Assembly (NCBI GenBank): GCA_963702595.1
Contig: CAVPDC010000018.1
Location: 62,001 to 126,000 of the forward strand
Source: JALORV01 sp963702595
GTDB taxonomy: Bacteria; Pseudomonadota; Gammaproteobacteria; Burkholderiales; Burkholderiaceae_F
Length of the DNA: 64,000 nucleotides
Reading direction: 5' to 3'
This document shows positions 44,511 through 54,754 of this stretch, piece after piece. Numbering within the stretch: position 1 is the stretch's first letter; the number at the start of each line of letters is the position of its first letter. A program made the translations under genes and the position numbers. Below the pieces are notes generated by a model that saw nothing but the letters and a program-made list of their open reading frames with translations, was not told the DNA's origin and did no database searches.

Positions 44511-47500
44511 AGCGCCGCGCGTTGCGGAACATCCGTATCCACGGCGAATCCTCGCCGAGGCCGGGCGGCTGCCATGACATCTGCACGGTCCGGAACACAC
44601 GCTCGGGGTGGGGCATCACGATCGTGAAGCGCCCGTCCTGCGTGGTAAGCCCCGTGATGCCACCGGCCGAGCCGTTCGGGTTGTAGGGATAGCGCTCGGT
44701 CGCCTGTCCCTGCGTATCGACGTAATGCATCGCGACCACCGCGCGGGCTTGCGCCGCGCTCGATCCGAACACCGCGCGCCCCTCGCCGTGCGCGTTGGCA
44801 ATCGGGATGCGGCTCCCACCCATGCCGGCGAAGAAGAGCGACGGCGATTCCGGTATCTCGACCTGCACCAGGCGGCCCTCGAACTGTTCCGAGGCATTGC
44901 GCTCGAAGCGTGGCCAGTCGGCGGCGCCGGGAATGATCGAACGCAGGTGGCTCATCATCTGGCAACCGTTGCACACGCCGAGCGCAAAACTGTCGGTGCG
45001 GCCGAAGAACGCGCTGAACATCTCTGCGAGCTTCGGGTTGTAAAGAATCGTCTTCGCCCACCCACCGCCCGCGCCGAGCACGTCGCCGTACGAGAAGCCG
45101 CCACAGGCGACGGCGCCTTTGAAATCGGCGAGCGACTGCCGGCCTTCGATCAGGTCAGTCATGTGCACGTCGACCGCGCCGAAGCCCGCGCGGTGGAAGG
45201 CGTAGGCCATCTCGGTCTGGCTGTTGACACCCTGCTCGCGCAAGATCGCTACACGAGGCCTTGCGCCGGTTGCGATATACGGCGCAGCAACGTCGTCGGC
45301 CGCATCGAAGCTGAGCGCCAGCGAGAGCCCGCGATCGTCGGCGTCATACGCCCGCGCATACTCGGCATCGGCACACGCCGGGTTGTCGCGAAGCCGTGCG
45401 ATGCGCCACGAGGTTTCAGTCCAGAGTTTCTGCAACTCGCCACGGCGGCGTGAGAACACTGGCTTCGCGTCGCACCAGAACTCGACGACGTCCCGGGTGT
45501 TCGGCTTGCCGATGATCTGGCTGACGGCGCCGAGGCCGGCCGCGCGCAGCGTGTCCATGACGGCGGTCTTGTCGGCGGCCCTTACCTGCAGCACAGCACC
45601 GAGTTCCTCTGCAAACAATGCCCTCAGCATCAGCTCGTTGCGCCGCACGCTGACCTGCTCGGGACGGATCTTGAAGTCGCCCCAGTCGACCGCGACCGGA
45701 TCGACCGCCAGCACGTCAAGGTTCACCGTCACGCCACAGTGCCCGGCGAAGGCCATCTCGGCCAGCGTGGCGAAGAGTCCACCGTCCGAACGATCGTGAT
45801 AAGCGAGCAGACGCCCGTCGTGCCGCAGCGTTCTGAGCGCATCGACGAAGGCAGCTAAGCGCGCGGCATCGTCGACATCGGGCACTTCGTTGCCAATCTG
45901 CTGCGTGACCTGCGCGAGGATGGAACCGCCCAGCCGGTTGCGCCCGGCGCCGAGGTCAACAAGCACGAGCAGCGTGTCGGCATCGGCCGCCAGTTGTGGC
46001 GTCAACGAACGCCGCACGTCGTCGACCGGGGCGGCCGCGCTCACGATCAGCGATACCGGCGCGGACACGGTCTTGTCTTGGGCTCCGTCGCGCCACGCCG
46101 TCTTCATCGACAGGGAATCCTTGCCGACAGGAACGCTGATCCCGAGTTGCTGGCATAGCTCGGACACCGCCTGCACCGCGAAGAAGAGCCTCGCATCCTC
46201 GCCCGTCTGGCCGCAGGCCGCCATCCAGTTGGCCGACAGCTTGATACGGCGCAGTTCGACGTCCGCCGCCGCGATGTTCGTGATCGCCTCACCGATCGCG
46301 ATGCGCGACGCGGCGGCAGCGTCGATGACCGCCAGCGGCGTGCGTTCGCCCATCGCCATCGCCTCGCCGGCGTAGCCGTCGAAGCTCATCAGTGTGACCG
46401 CGCAATCTGCTACCGGTACCTGCCACGGCCCCACCATCGGGTCGCGGGAGTTCATGCCACCGACGCTGCGGTCGCCGATGGTGACAAGGAATGACTTGCT
46501 GGCCACGGTCGGATGGCGGAGTACGTCGAGCGCACACTGCTCGATCGACAATCCCACGGTCTCGATCGGCGGCAAGCCGACGGTGACGCTGCGTACATCG
46601 CGGTGCATGCGGGGCGGTTTGCCGAGCAGCACGTTCATCGGCATGTCGACCGCCGGCACGGCGCCGGGCCGCCCGACGACGAGGTTGCCGTCCGCGGCGA
46701 CCTGGCCGACGACGGCGTATGGCGCACGCTCGCGACGGCAGATCCAGTCGAAGGCGGCGAGACGATCAGGCGCCACCGCAAGCGCATAACGCTCCTGAGA
46801 CTCGTTGCACCAGATCTCGAGCGGACTCATGCCGCTCTCCTCGACCGGAATCGTCGCCAGGTCGATGTGCGCGCCCCGCTGCGACTGATCGGCGAGTTCC
46901 GGCAGCGCATTGGACAGTCCGCCCGCACCCACGTCGTGGATCGACAGCACGGGGTTGCCGTCGCCCAGCGCCCAGCACCGGTCGATGACTTCCTGTGCGC
47001 GACGCTGGATCTCGGGATTGCCGCGCTGGACGGAGTCGAAGTCGAGCGCTTCGGTGTTGGTGCCGGCGCCCATGCTGGAAGCCGCGCCGCCGCCAAGACC
47101 GATGCGCATGCCGGGACCGCCGAGTTGCACCAGCAGCGTGCCTGGCGGCAAATCGAGCTTGCGCACCTGATCGTCACGGATGCTGCCGATGCCGCCCGCG
47201 ATCATGATCGGCTTGTGGTAACCGTAGCGCTTGCCAGCCACGTTCTGCTCGTAGGCACGGAAGTAGCCGAGCAGGTTCGGCCGGCCGAACTCGTTGTTGA
47301 ATGCCGCCGCGCCGATCGGGCCTTCGATCATGATCGCCAGCGCGTCCGCAATGCGGCTCGGAAAGCCGTAATCCAGCTCGTCGCCCGTTGCGGCACTCGT
47401 GACGTCGCGATCTTTCTCCCACGGCAGCGGCATGTCCGGGATGCGCAGGTTCGAGACCGTGAAGCCCGCCAGGCCGGCCTTCGGCTTCGCGCCGCGGCCG

Positions 47501-48528
47501 GTGGCGCCCTCGTCGCGGATTTCGCCGCCCGCCCCGGTGGAGGCACCCGGAAAGGGAGCGATCGCGGTCGGATGGTTGTGCGTCTCGACCTTGAAGAGCG
47601 TGTGCGTGAGCTCGTCGCGTGGCGCGTAGTCGACGCCGATCGCTCCGCTGCCGTCGGTCGCGCGGTACTCGCTGCGCGGATAGAAGCGGCTGACGGTACG
47701 CCCCTCGAGAACGGCAGCGTTGTCGCTGTAGGCGACGATCGTTCCGTGCGGTGCGCTCGCATGCGTCGCCCGGATCATGCCGAACAGGGTCGCGTCCTTT
47801 ACGACACCGTCAATGGTCCAGCTCGCGTTGAAGATCTTGTGGCGACAGTGCTCGGAATTCGCCTGCGCGAACATCATCAGTTCGACGTCGTTCGGGTCGC
47901 GCCCGAGCTGCCGGAAGGCGTCGACCAGATAGTCGATCTCGTCGTCCGACAGCGCCAGGCCCAGCGCACCGTTGGCCTGTACCAGCGCGGAACGCCCTTC
48001 GGCAAGTACCGGCACCGCTTGCACCGGCTTGCCCTCCAGTTCGGCGAAGAGCCGCGCCGGATCGGTGGCGGGATCGATGACGCTTTCAGTCATGCGATCG
48101 TGCAGCACCGCGGCGATCCGCTCCTTGACGGGGGCATCGGGCTCCCTGCCCTTGAACAACCCGCGCTTCAGTTCGACCCGATACACAGTGCCGCGCTCGA
48201 CGCGGTGTATCGCGGCCAGCCCCGTGTTGTGCGCGATGTCCGTGGCCTTGCTGGCCCACGGCGAAATGGTGCCGAGCCGCGGAACGACGAGCAGGCTCAA
48301 TCCGTCCGCGGATGCGGCCGCCGGATCACCGTAGTCCAGCAGCGCGTTCAGGCGCGCCATCTCGCCGTCATCCAGCGCACGAATCGCGTGGACGAAGTGC
48401 ATGAACTGGCCCGAGACGGCATGCACGCCCGGATCGACTGCCTGCAGGCGCTGGAGCAGGCGCGCCGCGCGGAAAGCGGACAGCGCACCCGGCCCGGCGA
48501 GCGCGTAGAACCTACCGTGTGGGGTCAT
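44500..48528 (-). CDS. purL: Phosphoribosylformylglycinamidine synthase
   Basis: A 1342-residue full-length PurL (large form) that makes FGAM from FGAR, ATP and glutamine in purine synthesis. The N-terminal domain starts at MTPHGRFYALAG; the helical linker and two AIRS-like halves follow, with QANSEHCRHKIFNA, FKVETHNHPTAIAPFPGA and GGPGMRIGLGGGAASSM. The C-terminal glutaminase has SFALGVCNGCQMM with the nucleophile Cys and MPHPERVF with its His. Length equals the E. coli enzyme within a few tens of residues. No frameshift over 4 kb, in contrast to the genes at 23-43 kb. Confidence 0.97.
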   Translation of the reverse strand: MTPHGRFYALAGPGALSAFRAARLLQRLQAVDPGVHAVSGQFMHFVHAIRALDDGEMARLNALLDYGDPAAASADGLSLLVVPRLGTISPWASKATDIAHNTGLAAIHRVERGTVYRVELKRGLFKGREPDAPVKERIAAVLHDRMTESVIDPATDPARLFAELEGKPVQAVPVLAEGRSALVQANGALGLALSDDEIDYLVDAFRQLGRDPNDVELMMFAQANSEHCRHKIFNASWTIDGVVKDATLFGMIRATHASAPHGTIVAYSDNAAVLEGRTVSRFYPRSEYRATDGSGAIGVDYAPRDELTHTLFKVETHNHPTAIAPFPGASTGAGGEIRDEGATGRGAKPKAGLAGFTVSNLRIPDMPLPWEKDRDVTSAATGDELDYGFPSRIADALAIMIEGPIGAAAFNNEFGRPNLLGYFRAYEQNVAGKRYGYHKPIMIAGGIGSIRDDQVRKLDLPPGTLLVQLGGPGMRIGLGGGAASSMGAGTNTEALDFDSVQRGNPEIQRRAQEVIDRCWALGDGNPVLSIHDVGAGGLSNALPELADQSQRGAHIDLATIPVEESGMSPLEIWCNESQERYALAVAPDRLAAFDWICRRERAPYAVVGQVAADGNLVVGRPGAVPAVDMPMNVLLGKPPRMHRDVRSVTVGLPPIETVGLSIEQCALDVLRHPTVASKSFLVTIGDRSVGGMNSRDPMVGPWQVPVADCAVTLMSFDGYAGEAMAMGERTPLAVIDAAAASRIAIGEAITNIAAADVELRRIKLSANWMAACGQTGEDARLFFAVQAVSELCQQLGISVPVGKDSLSMKTAWRDGAQDKTVSAPVSLIVSAAAPVDDVRRSLTPQLAADADTLLVLVDLGAGRNRLGGSILAQVTQQIGNEVPDVDDAARLAAFVDALRTLRHDGRLLAYHDRSDGGLFATLAEMAFAGHCGVTVNLDVLAVDPVAVDWGDFKIRPEQVSVRRNELMLRALFAEELGAVLQVRAADKTAVMDTLRAAGLGAVSQIIGKPNTRDVVEFWCDAKPVFSRRRGELQKLWTETSWRIARLRDNPACADAEYARAYDADDRGLSLALSFDAADDVAAPYIATGARPRVAILREQGVNSQTEMAYAFHRAGFGAVDVHMTDLIEGRQSLADFKGAVACGGFSYGDVLGAGGGWAKTILYNPKLAEMFSAFFGRTDSFALGVCNGCQMMSHLRSIIPGAADWPRFERNASEQFEGRLVQVEIPESPSLFFAGMGGSRIPIANAHGEGRAVFGSSAAQARAVVAMHYVDTQGQATERYPYNPNGSAGGITGLTTQDGRFTIVMPHPERVFRTVQMSWQPPGLGEDSPWIRMFRNARRWVG

Positions 48529-48580
48529 CGAGGAGGAAGAACGCGCAGGACGCGCGCGTCAGGCGTGATCGGCGCGCGGA

Positions 48581-49852
48581 TTATACCGGCGCGAAGATCG
48601 TCTCCTCGGAACGATGCTCCTGTTCCGCGTCCAGCTTCTGCGTCGCGGCCAGCGCGCGCATCAGCGCCTGGTTGCAGTCGAAGATCGGGATGCCGAGAGC
48701 GTCGAGGTGACGCCGGATCGCCATCGGATCGCTGCGCTCGATCGACTCGATGACGGCCAGGTACGGCGCATACGGTCCCTGCCTGTGCACGATGGCCTCG
48801 GTGACCTTGCCGCCCATTCCCACCGGGCCCATCAGCCGCGGTATCGGAGTGCCTGTGATCCGGTCGAGCAGCGAGAAGGCGCCGGTGACGAAAAGCTCGT
48901 CGCGCGTTGTTGCGTCCATCGTCGGGACGACGGATGAAAGGTTCTCGAGGAACAGTCCGCGCAGGGTGGCGGCGCGCACCAGCGGCAGCGCGTTCAAATG
49001 CTCACCCGCGCTCTCCAGCGATAGCGTCAGCCAGCGCAAGGTTTTCTCGCGGCCCAGGACCTGCACCGCGCGCTGGATCGAGGCGACCGGCTCCGAGGTC
49101 TCGAAGGCGTCGGAGTTGACCATCCGCAGCAGCTTGAATGCGAGCACCGGATCGCGCCGGATGCCGTGGGCAATCGTCCCGGTGTCCGGATGATCGCTCG
49201 CGACTCGAAGCAGCTCGAGCAGGTTGCCCTGGTCCGGGCGCAGGCGACAGTTCGGGCGCTGTTCCGTGTCGTCCATCGGCCAGCCGACACTGGCCATGGC
49301 GCCGCGCTGATAGGCCTCATCGATGTCGGCCACGCGCCGTACCCCCGTCGTAACGAAGGGCATGCGTCGGATCGCATTGGGGGGCGCGGGGCGCGTCCGG
49401 CCATCCTTCAGGCGACGGCGGTCCTCGCTGACGTGAATCAGCGAGTACTCAAAGCAGCGCACAAGGGCAGGCGGCAGTGGCACGTCGGGGCGGCCGCGCA
49501 GCGCCATCCGGATGCCCTTGCGAAAGGCGCGCTGGACGAGGCGCTGCAGGTCCGGGTCGCGCAGCGCAATCGTGGGAACCTCGAGCAGCGCGTTGGGCGG
49601 CGCGCGCCATGTCAGGAGCGACTCGTCGAACGTAGCATCGAGCGGTGCAAGCAGGACCGATGCGCCGGATTCGGGCCAGACCTCGTTGAGCTGCTCGAGA
49701 ATGTGGCCGACCGGAAGGTAATCCGGTGCCCGCGCCGAAAGCATCGTCAGGCGCGTGCCGACCGCACGGCGATGCTTGTCGATCAGCGGGGCGTAGCAGA
49801 TCGAAAGCGTGGCGAGCGCGTCGGGGAGTCCCAGTCGTTCCGGAGCATTCAT
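48581..49852 (-). CDS. HDOD domain signalling protein with a degenerate EAL-like N-terminus (YuxH type)
   Basis: A 423-residue protein. The HDOD domain lies at about residues 205-400: DQGNLLELLRVASDHPDTG, DPVLAFKLLRMVNSDAF, IQRAVQVLGREKTLRWL and GLFLENLSS. The N-terminal about 190 residues resemble a decayed EAL domain (CYAPLIDKHRRAVGTRLTML) without the ExLxR catalytic residues. Such proteins bind partners in motility or c-di-GMP signalling and lack enzymatic activity. It lies 52 bases upstream of purL but is probably unrelated in function. Confidence 0.85.
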   Translation of the reverse strand: MNAPERLGLPDALATLSICYAPLIDKHRRAVGTRLTMLSARAPDYLPVGHILEQLNEVWPESGASVLLAPLDATFDESLLTWRAPPNALLEVPTIALRDPDLQRLVQRAFRKGIRMALRGRPDVPLPPALVRCFEYSLIHVSEDRRRLKDGRTRPAPPNAIRRMPFVTTGVRRVADIDEAYQRGAMASVGWPMDDTEQRPNCRLRPDQGNLLELLRVASDHPDTGTIAHGIRRDPVLAFKLLRMVNSDAFETSEPVASIQRAVQVLGREKTLRWLTLSLESAGEHLNALPLVRAATLRGLFLENLSSVVPTMDATTRDELFVTGAFSLLDRITGTPIPRLMGPVGMGGKVTEAIVHRQGPYAPYLAVIESIERSDPMAIRRHLDALGIPIFDCNQALMRALAATQKLDAEQEHRSEETIFAPV

Positions 49853-49947
49853 CGGGCAGCCTTGAAAGCTGCAACGATTATGCGGACCGCATCCCCTGTC
49901 CTTGGGGTGAAATCCGCGCCCCGATCACGTCATTTGGGCCTCAAGTT

Positions 49948-52900
49948 TCATCCCGTGCTGCCGTAGCCGCCCCCGCCCGGGGTCTCGATGACGAAGACGT
50001 CGCCGGCTTGCATCTCGACCGAGCCGATATGCGGCAGTTCCTCACGCCGTCCGTCCGTGCGTTCGACCCAGTTGCGCCCCGGCGCACCCGCTGCCCCACC
50101 GGCCAGGCCGAACGGAGCGATCGAGCGGTTGTTGGCGAGGATCGACGCCGTCATCGGCTCCAGGAACCGCACCCTGCGCGTGCCGCCATTGCCACCGTGC
50201 CAGCGGCCGGCGCCACCCGAACCGGCGCGGATCGAATAGCTCTCGAGTTGCACCGGATAGCGGAACTCGAGCACCTCGGGGTCGGTCAGCCGCGAGTTCG
50301 TCATGTGGGTCTGGACGACGTCGGTGCCGTCGAAGCCCTCGACCGCGCCGTTCTGCTGCGGCAGACGCAGGGTGCCTGCGCCCGACCCGCCTGAGATCGT
50401 CTCGTAGTACTGATACCGGTCGTTGCCGAACGTGAAGTTGTTCATCGTGCCCTGTGCCGAGGCCATGACGCCGAGCGCGCCATAAAGCGCGTTGGTGATG
50501 CACGACGAGGTCTCGACATTGCCGGCGACGACGGCGGCCGGATAGTCCGGGTTCAGCATCGAGCCGCGCGGGATGATGATCTCGAGCGGCTTCAGGCAGC
50601 CGGCGTTCAACGGGATCTCGTCATCGACCAGCGTTCGGAAGACATACAGGACCGCCGCGACGCAGACGGCGCTTGGCGCATTGAAGTTGTTCGCCAACTG
50701 CGCCGACGTTCCGGTGAAGTCGATCGTCGCGCTACGGCGCTCGCGATGCACCGTGATGAGCACCTTGATGATCGCGCCGTTGTCGAGCCGGTACTCGAAG
50801 GCGCCGTCGGCCAGCCGCGTGATGACGCGCCTCACGGATTCTTCGGCATTGTCCTGCACGTGGCGCATGTAGGCCTGCACGACGTCCAGACCGAAGTGAT
50901 CAACCATGCGCAGCAACTCCTCGCGCCCCTTCTCGTTGGCCGCGATCTGCGCCCGCAGGTCGGCGACGTTCTGCGCCGGATTGCGGGCCGGATAGCGTCC
51001 GCCCGTCAGCAGCGCCATCAGTTCGTCCTCGCAGATGCGCCCCGGGCGATCGACACCCTGCCCCTCGATCAGCCGGAAATTGATGAACCGCACGCCTTCT
51101 TCGTCGAGCGTGCGCGAAAACGGCGGCATCGAACCGGGCGTGATGCCACCGATGTCGGCGTGGTGTCCGCGCGACCCGACGTAGAACAGCACGGCGGCAC
51201 CGGTGCGATCGAAGACCGGAGTGATGACGGTCACGTCGGGCAGGTGGGTTCCACCGTGGTAGGGATCGTTGATGACATAGGCATCGCCGGGCACCATGCG
51301 GCCGGCGTTCTCGCGCATGACGGTCTTGATCGACTCGCTCATCGAACCGAGGTGCACCGGCATGTGCGGCGCGTTGGCGATCAGGCTGCCGTGCGCGTCG
51401 AAAAGCGCGCAGGAAAAGTCGAGCCGCTCCTTGATGTTGACCGAGTAGGCCGTGTTCTGAAGTCGCAGGCCCATCTGCTCCGCGATCGACATGAAGAGGT
51501 TGTTGAAGACCTCCAGCATCACCGGGTCGACGGTTGTGCCGATCGCGCGCCGCGCCTCCCGCGGCGTTACCCGGCGCAGCACGACGTGGTCGAGCGGCGT
51601 GACCTCTGCCTGCCAGCCGGGCTCGACCACCGTCGTGGCGTTCGCCTCGGCAATGATCGCTGGTCCGTCGATGCAGTCGCCGGGCCGCGTGTCGTCGCGT
51701 CGGAAGAGGGGCGTCGCATGCCAGGTCCCGTTGAAAAAGGCCTGCACTCTGCTCGCCGCCTCGAGCGCGCCGGCGCGCGGCGGCCGCTGCGCCACCCAGG
51801 CCGTGGCGTCCGCGTCGCCACCGCCGATAGCCTCGACCGACACGGTCTCGACGATCAGGCGGCGATCGGACATCAGGAATGAGAAGCGCTGCTGGTAGGC
51901 CGCGTCGAACTGCTGGCGCATCGCTGCGAGCGTGCCGAACGCGACGGCGAGCGCCGTGTCTGTTCCTTCGTACTTGAGGTGAACGCGCCGGATCAGTCGC
52001 ACCTGTGCCGCGCCCACGCCCTGCGCCTCGAGAGCCGAATGCGCCTGTGCGGCCAGCCTGTCCAGCGACTGGATCAGGTCGGCCTCGGAGTCCGGCGCCA
52101 GTGGCCGTTCGATCGTCACTTCGCGCATCGCCGCCTGGTCCGCCAGGCCCATGCCGTACGCCGACAGGACGCCCGCCAGCGGATGCGCCAGAACCGTGGT
52201 CATCGCCAGGGCGTCGGCCACGGCGCAGGCGTGCTGTCCGCCGGCACCCCCGAACACGGTCAGCGTGTACCGCGTGACGTCGTGGCCCCGCTGCACCGAA
52301 ATCCGCTTGATGGCCTCGGCCATGTTGCCGACGGCGATCTCGACGAACCCCGCGGCGACCTGCTCCGGCGTCTGTGCCCGACCGGTCGCGGACTCGATCC
52401 GTCGCGCCAGCTCGGTGAAGCGCCGGACCACGACGTCGCGGTCGAGCGGCGCGTCACCCCGCGGGCCGAATACATGCGGGAAGAACTCGGGCTGCACGCG
52501 CCCGAGCATGACGTTGGCATCGGTGACGGCCAGAGGTCCGCCCCGGCGGTAGCAGGCCGGACCGGGATTGGCGCCGGCCGAGTCGGGGCCCACGCGCAGG
52601 CGGGCGCCGTCGAAGTGCAGGATCGAGCCCCCACCGGCCGCCACCGTGTGAATGCTCATCATCGGCGCGCGCATGCGCACGCCGGCCACCAGTGTTTCGA
52701 ACTCGCGCTCGTACTCGCCCGCGTAGTGCGAGACGTCGGTGGACGTGCCGCCCATGTCGAAACCGATCACGCGCTCGAATCCGGCGTGGCGACTGGCGCA
52801 GGCCATGCCGACGATGCCGCCGGCCGGTCCGGACAGGATCGCGTCCTTGCCCTGGAAACGCCAGGCGTCGGTGAGCCCTCCGTTGCTCTGCATGAAAAGC

Positions 52901-53619
52901 AGCTGCGCACCCGGCAGGTCGGATGCCACCTGCTCGACATAGCGCCGAAGGATTGGTGACAGGTAGGCGTCGACGACCGTCGTGTCACCGCGCGCCACGA
53001 GCTTCATCAGCGGGCTCACTTCGTGCGACACCGATACCTGGGGATAACCGATCTCGCGCGCGATCCGTGCCGCGGCCTGCTCGTGCGCCACATGGCGATA
53101 ACCGTGCATCAGTACGACCGCACAGGATCGGAGTCCCGCGTCGTAGGCGGCCTGCAGTTGCTCGCGCAGCGCACCCTCGTCGAGCGGACGCACGACATCG
53201 CCTTGCGCCGCCATCCGCTCGTCAGCCTCGATCACGCGGGCGTAGAGCAGTTCCGGCAGCACAATGTGGCGGTCGAAGAGGCGCGGCCGGTTCTGGTAGG
53301 CGATGCGCAGCGCGTCGCGAAAGCCGCGCGTGATGACCAGCACCGTCGGCTCGCCTTTGCGCTCCAGCAGCGCGTTGGTGGCGACCGTGGTCCCCATTTT
53401 GACCGCGGCGATCCGTTCCACGGGAATCGGCTGCCCCGCAGCGACACCCAGCAGGTGCCGGATGCCCGCCACCGCCGCGTCGCGGTACTGCTCGGGGTTC
53501 TCCGACAGCAGCTTGTGTGTGACGAGCGCACCGTTCGGGTCACGCGCCACGATGTCGGTGAACGTACCCCCGCGATCGATCCAGAACTCCCAGGTTCCGG
53601 GTTGTGGCACAGCGCTCAT
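49948..53619 (-). CDS. ATP-dependent 5-oxoprolinase / hydantoinase A+B fusion
   Basis: A 1223-residue protein in which both hydantoinase subunits are fused. The HyuA half (to about residue 690) starts WIDRGGTFTDIVARDP, has FDMGGTSTDVSHY and RVHLKYEGTDTAL. The HyuB half starts VDPVMLEVFNNLF and has HMPVHLGSM, NDPYHGGTHLPD, GHHADIGG and TPGGGGYG at the end. It converts 5-oxo-L-proline to glutamate, or a related lactam or hydantoin, using ATP. The ATG at 53619 gives the family start; the upstream open frame overlaps the divergent TRAP gene. It is divergent from the TRAP importer (150-base gap), suggesting joint regulation. Confidence 0.93.
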   Translation of the reverse strand: MSAVPQPGTWEFWIDRGGTFTDIVARDPNGALVTHKLLSENPEQYRDAAVAGIRHLLGVAAGQPIPVERIAAVKMGTTVATNALLERKGEPTVLVITRGFRDALRIAYQNRPRLFDRHIVLPELLYARVIEADERMAAQGDVVRPLDEGALREQLQAAYDAGLRSCAVVLMHGYRHVAHEQAAARIAREIGYPQVSVSHEVSPLMKLVARGDTTVVDAYLSPILRRYVEQVASDLPGAQLLFMQSNGGLTDAWRFQGKDAILSGPAGGIVGMACASRHAGFERVIGFDMGGTSTDVSHYAGEYEREFETLVAGVRMRAPMMSIHTVAAGGGSILHFDGARLRVGPDSAGANPGPACYRRGGPLAVTDANVMLGRVQPEFFPHVFGPRGDAPLDRDVVVRRFTELARRIESATGRAQTPEQVAAGFVEIAVGNMAEAIKRISVQRGHDVTRYTLTVFGGAGGQHACAVADALAMTTVLAHPLAGVLSAYGMGLADQAAMREVTIERPLAPDSEADLIQSLDRLAAQAHSALEAQGVGAAQVRLIRRVHLKYEGTDTALAVAFGTLAAMRQQFDAAYQQRFSFLMSDRRLIVETVSVEAIGGGDADATAWVAQRPPRAGALEAASRVQAFFNGTWHATPLFRRDDTRPGDCIDGPAIIAEANATTVVEPGWQAEVTPLDHVVLRRVTPREARRAIGTTVDPVMLEVFNNLFMSIAEQMGLRLQNTAYSVNIKERLDFSCALFDAHGSLIANAPHMPVHLGSMSESIKTVMRENAGRMVPGDAYVINDPYHGGTHLPDVTVITPVFDRTGAAVLFYVGSRGHHADIGGITPGSMPPFSRTLDEEGVRFINFRLIEGQGVDRPGRICEDELMALLTGGRYPARNPAQNVADLRAQIAANEKGREELLRMVDHFGLDVVQAYMRHVQDNAEESVRRVITRLADGAFEYRLDNGAIIKVLITVHRERRSATIDFTGTSAQLANNFNAPSAVCVAAVLYVFRTLVDDEIPLNAGCLKPLEIIIPRGSMLNPDYPAAVVAGNVETSSCITNALYGALGVMASAQGTMNNFTFGNDRYQYYETISGGSGAGTLRLPQQNGAVEGFDGTDVVQTHMTNSRLTDPEVLEFRYPVQLESYSIRAGSGGAGRWHGGNGGTRRVRFLEPMTASILANNRSIAPFGLAGGAAGAPGRNWVERTDGRREELPHIGSVEMQAGDVFVIETPGGGGYGSTG

Positions 53620-53769
53620 GCAGCTCTCCGAAGCGGCGCCGCTGCTTGTATGCTTCGCGACGCGCGGCAAATTGGAATTTCCGGTCAGTGGGCGCTGCCG
53701 GAGGGTGGGCGGAATGTTGACACACCCGTTTGCCGTCCCGTCGCACCGATCATCCAACATGGGAAGACT

Positions 53770-54750
53770 ATGAATCGACGTACTCTGTTCGTCAGGACCG
53801 CGGCGGCCGCCATCGCGCTCGGCTTCGGCCTGCCTGCTTTGGCGCAGACCAAGTGGGACCTGCCTGCCGGCTACCCTGCCGGCAACCCGCACACGCAGAA
53901 CCTGAACCAGTTCGCGACGGATGTCGCGACGGCCAGTGGCGGCAAGCTCAACATCACGGTGCACGCCGGCGGAGCACTCTTCAAAGCGCAGGAGATCAAG
54001 CGCGCGGTGCAGACGGGGCAGGCGCAGGCGGGCGAAGTGCTGATGAGCCTGCTGGAGAACGAGAACCCTGTGTTTGGCGCCGACGCGGTGCCGTTCGTGG
54101 CGACCGGATTCGATGCCTCGTGGAAACTGTGGCAGGCGCAGCGCCCGGTCGTCGAGAAGATCCTCGCCGCCCAGGGCATCAAGTTGCTGTACGCCGTGGC
54201 GTGGCCGCCGCAGGGCATCTATACGAAGAAGCAGTTGAACTCCGTAGCCGACATGAAGGGCTTGAAGTGGCGCGCCTATAACCCGGCCACGACGCGCATC
54301 GCCGCCATGGTGGGCGCGCAGCCCTTGACGATCCAGGCGGCCGAACTGTCGCAGGCGCTCGCGACCGGCGTCGTCGACTCCTTCATGTCGTCGGGCGCGA
54401 CCGGTGTGGATTCGAAAGTCTGGGAAAGCCTGTCGCACTTCGCGACCGCCGACGCCTGGCTGCCGAAGAACATGGTCATCGTCAACCAGAAGGAATTCGA
54501 CAAGCTCGACAAGGCCACCCAGGACGCCGTGATCGCGGCCGCCAAGACCGCCGAAGAGCGCGGCTGGAAGCGCATGCGCGATTACACCGGCGAATCGCTG
54601 GCGACGCTGAAGGCGAACAAGATGACGGTGTACGAGCCGAATCCCGCCTTCAAGGCCGAACTGAACAAGCTCGGCGACACGATGCTGACCGAATGGTTGG
54701 CGAAGGCCGGCCCGGACGGCCAGGCCATCATCACGCAGTTCCGCAAGTAG
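53770..54750 (+). CDS. TRAP transporter substrate-binding protein (DctP type)
   Basis: A 326-residue periplasmic receptor. Signal peptide residues 1-26 (end LPALAQ). DctP-fold blocks: YPAGNPHTQNLNQFATDV, GAGGALFKAQEIK-like (here HAGGALFKAQEIK), MKGLKWRAYNPATT with the conserved Arg that usually binds a ligand carboxylate, and VDSFMSSGATG. The ligand should be a carboxylate; 5-oxoproline is an attractive guess from the divergent 5-oxoprolinase. A TTGACA hexamer is at 53717-53722, but I see no good -10 partner. Confidence 0.92.
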   Translation: MNRRTLFVRTAAAAIALGFGLPALAQTKWDLPAGYPAGNPHTQNLNQFATDVATASGGKLNITVHAGGALFKAQEIKRAVQTGQAQAGEVLMSLLENENPVFGADAVPFVATGFDASWKLWQAQRPVVEKILAAQGIKLLYAVAWPPQGIYTKKQLNSVADMKGLKWRAYNPATTRIAAMVGAQPLTIQAAELSQALATGVVDSFMSSGATGVDSKVWESLSHFATADAWLPKNMVIVNQKEFDKLDKATQDAVIAAAKTAEERGWKRMRDYTGESLATLKANKMTVYEPNPAFKAELNKLGDTMLTEWLAKAGPDGQAIITQFRK

Positions 54751-54754
54751 AACC

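Noticed and set aside
53717..53745. TTGACA hexamer as a promoter for the TRAP operon
   Set aside because: No acceptable -10 hexamer at a spacing of 16-18 bases.
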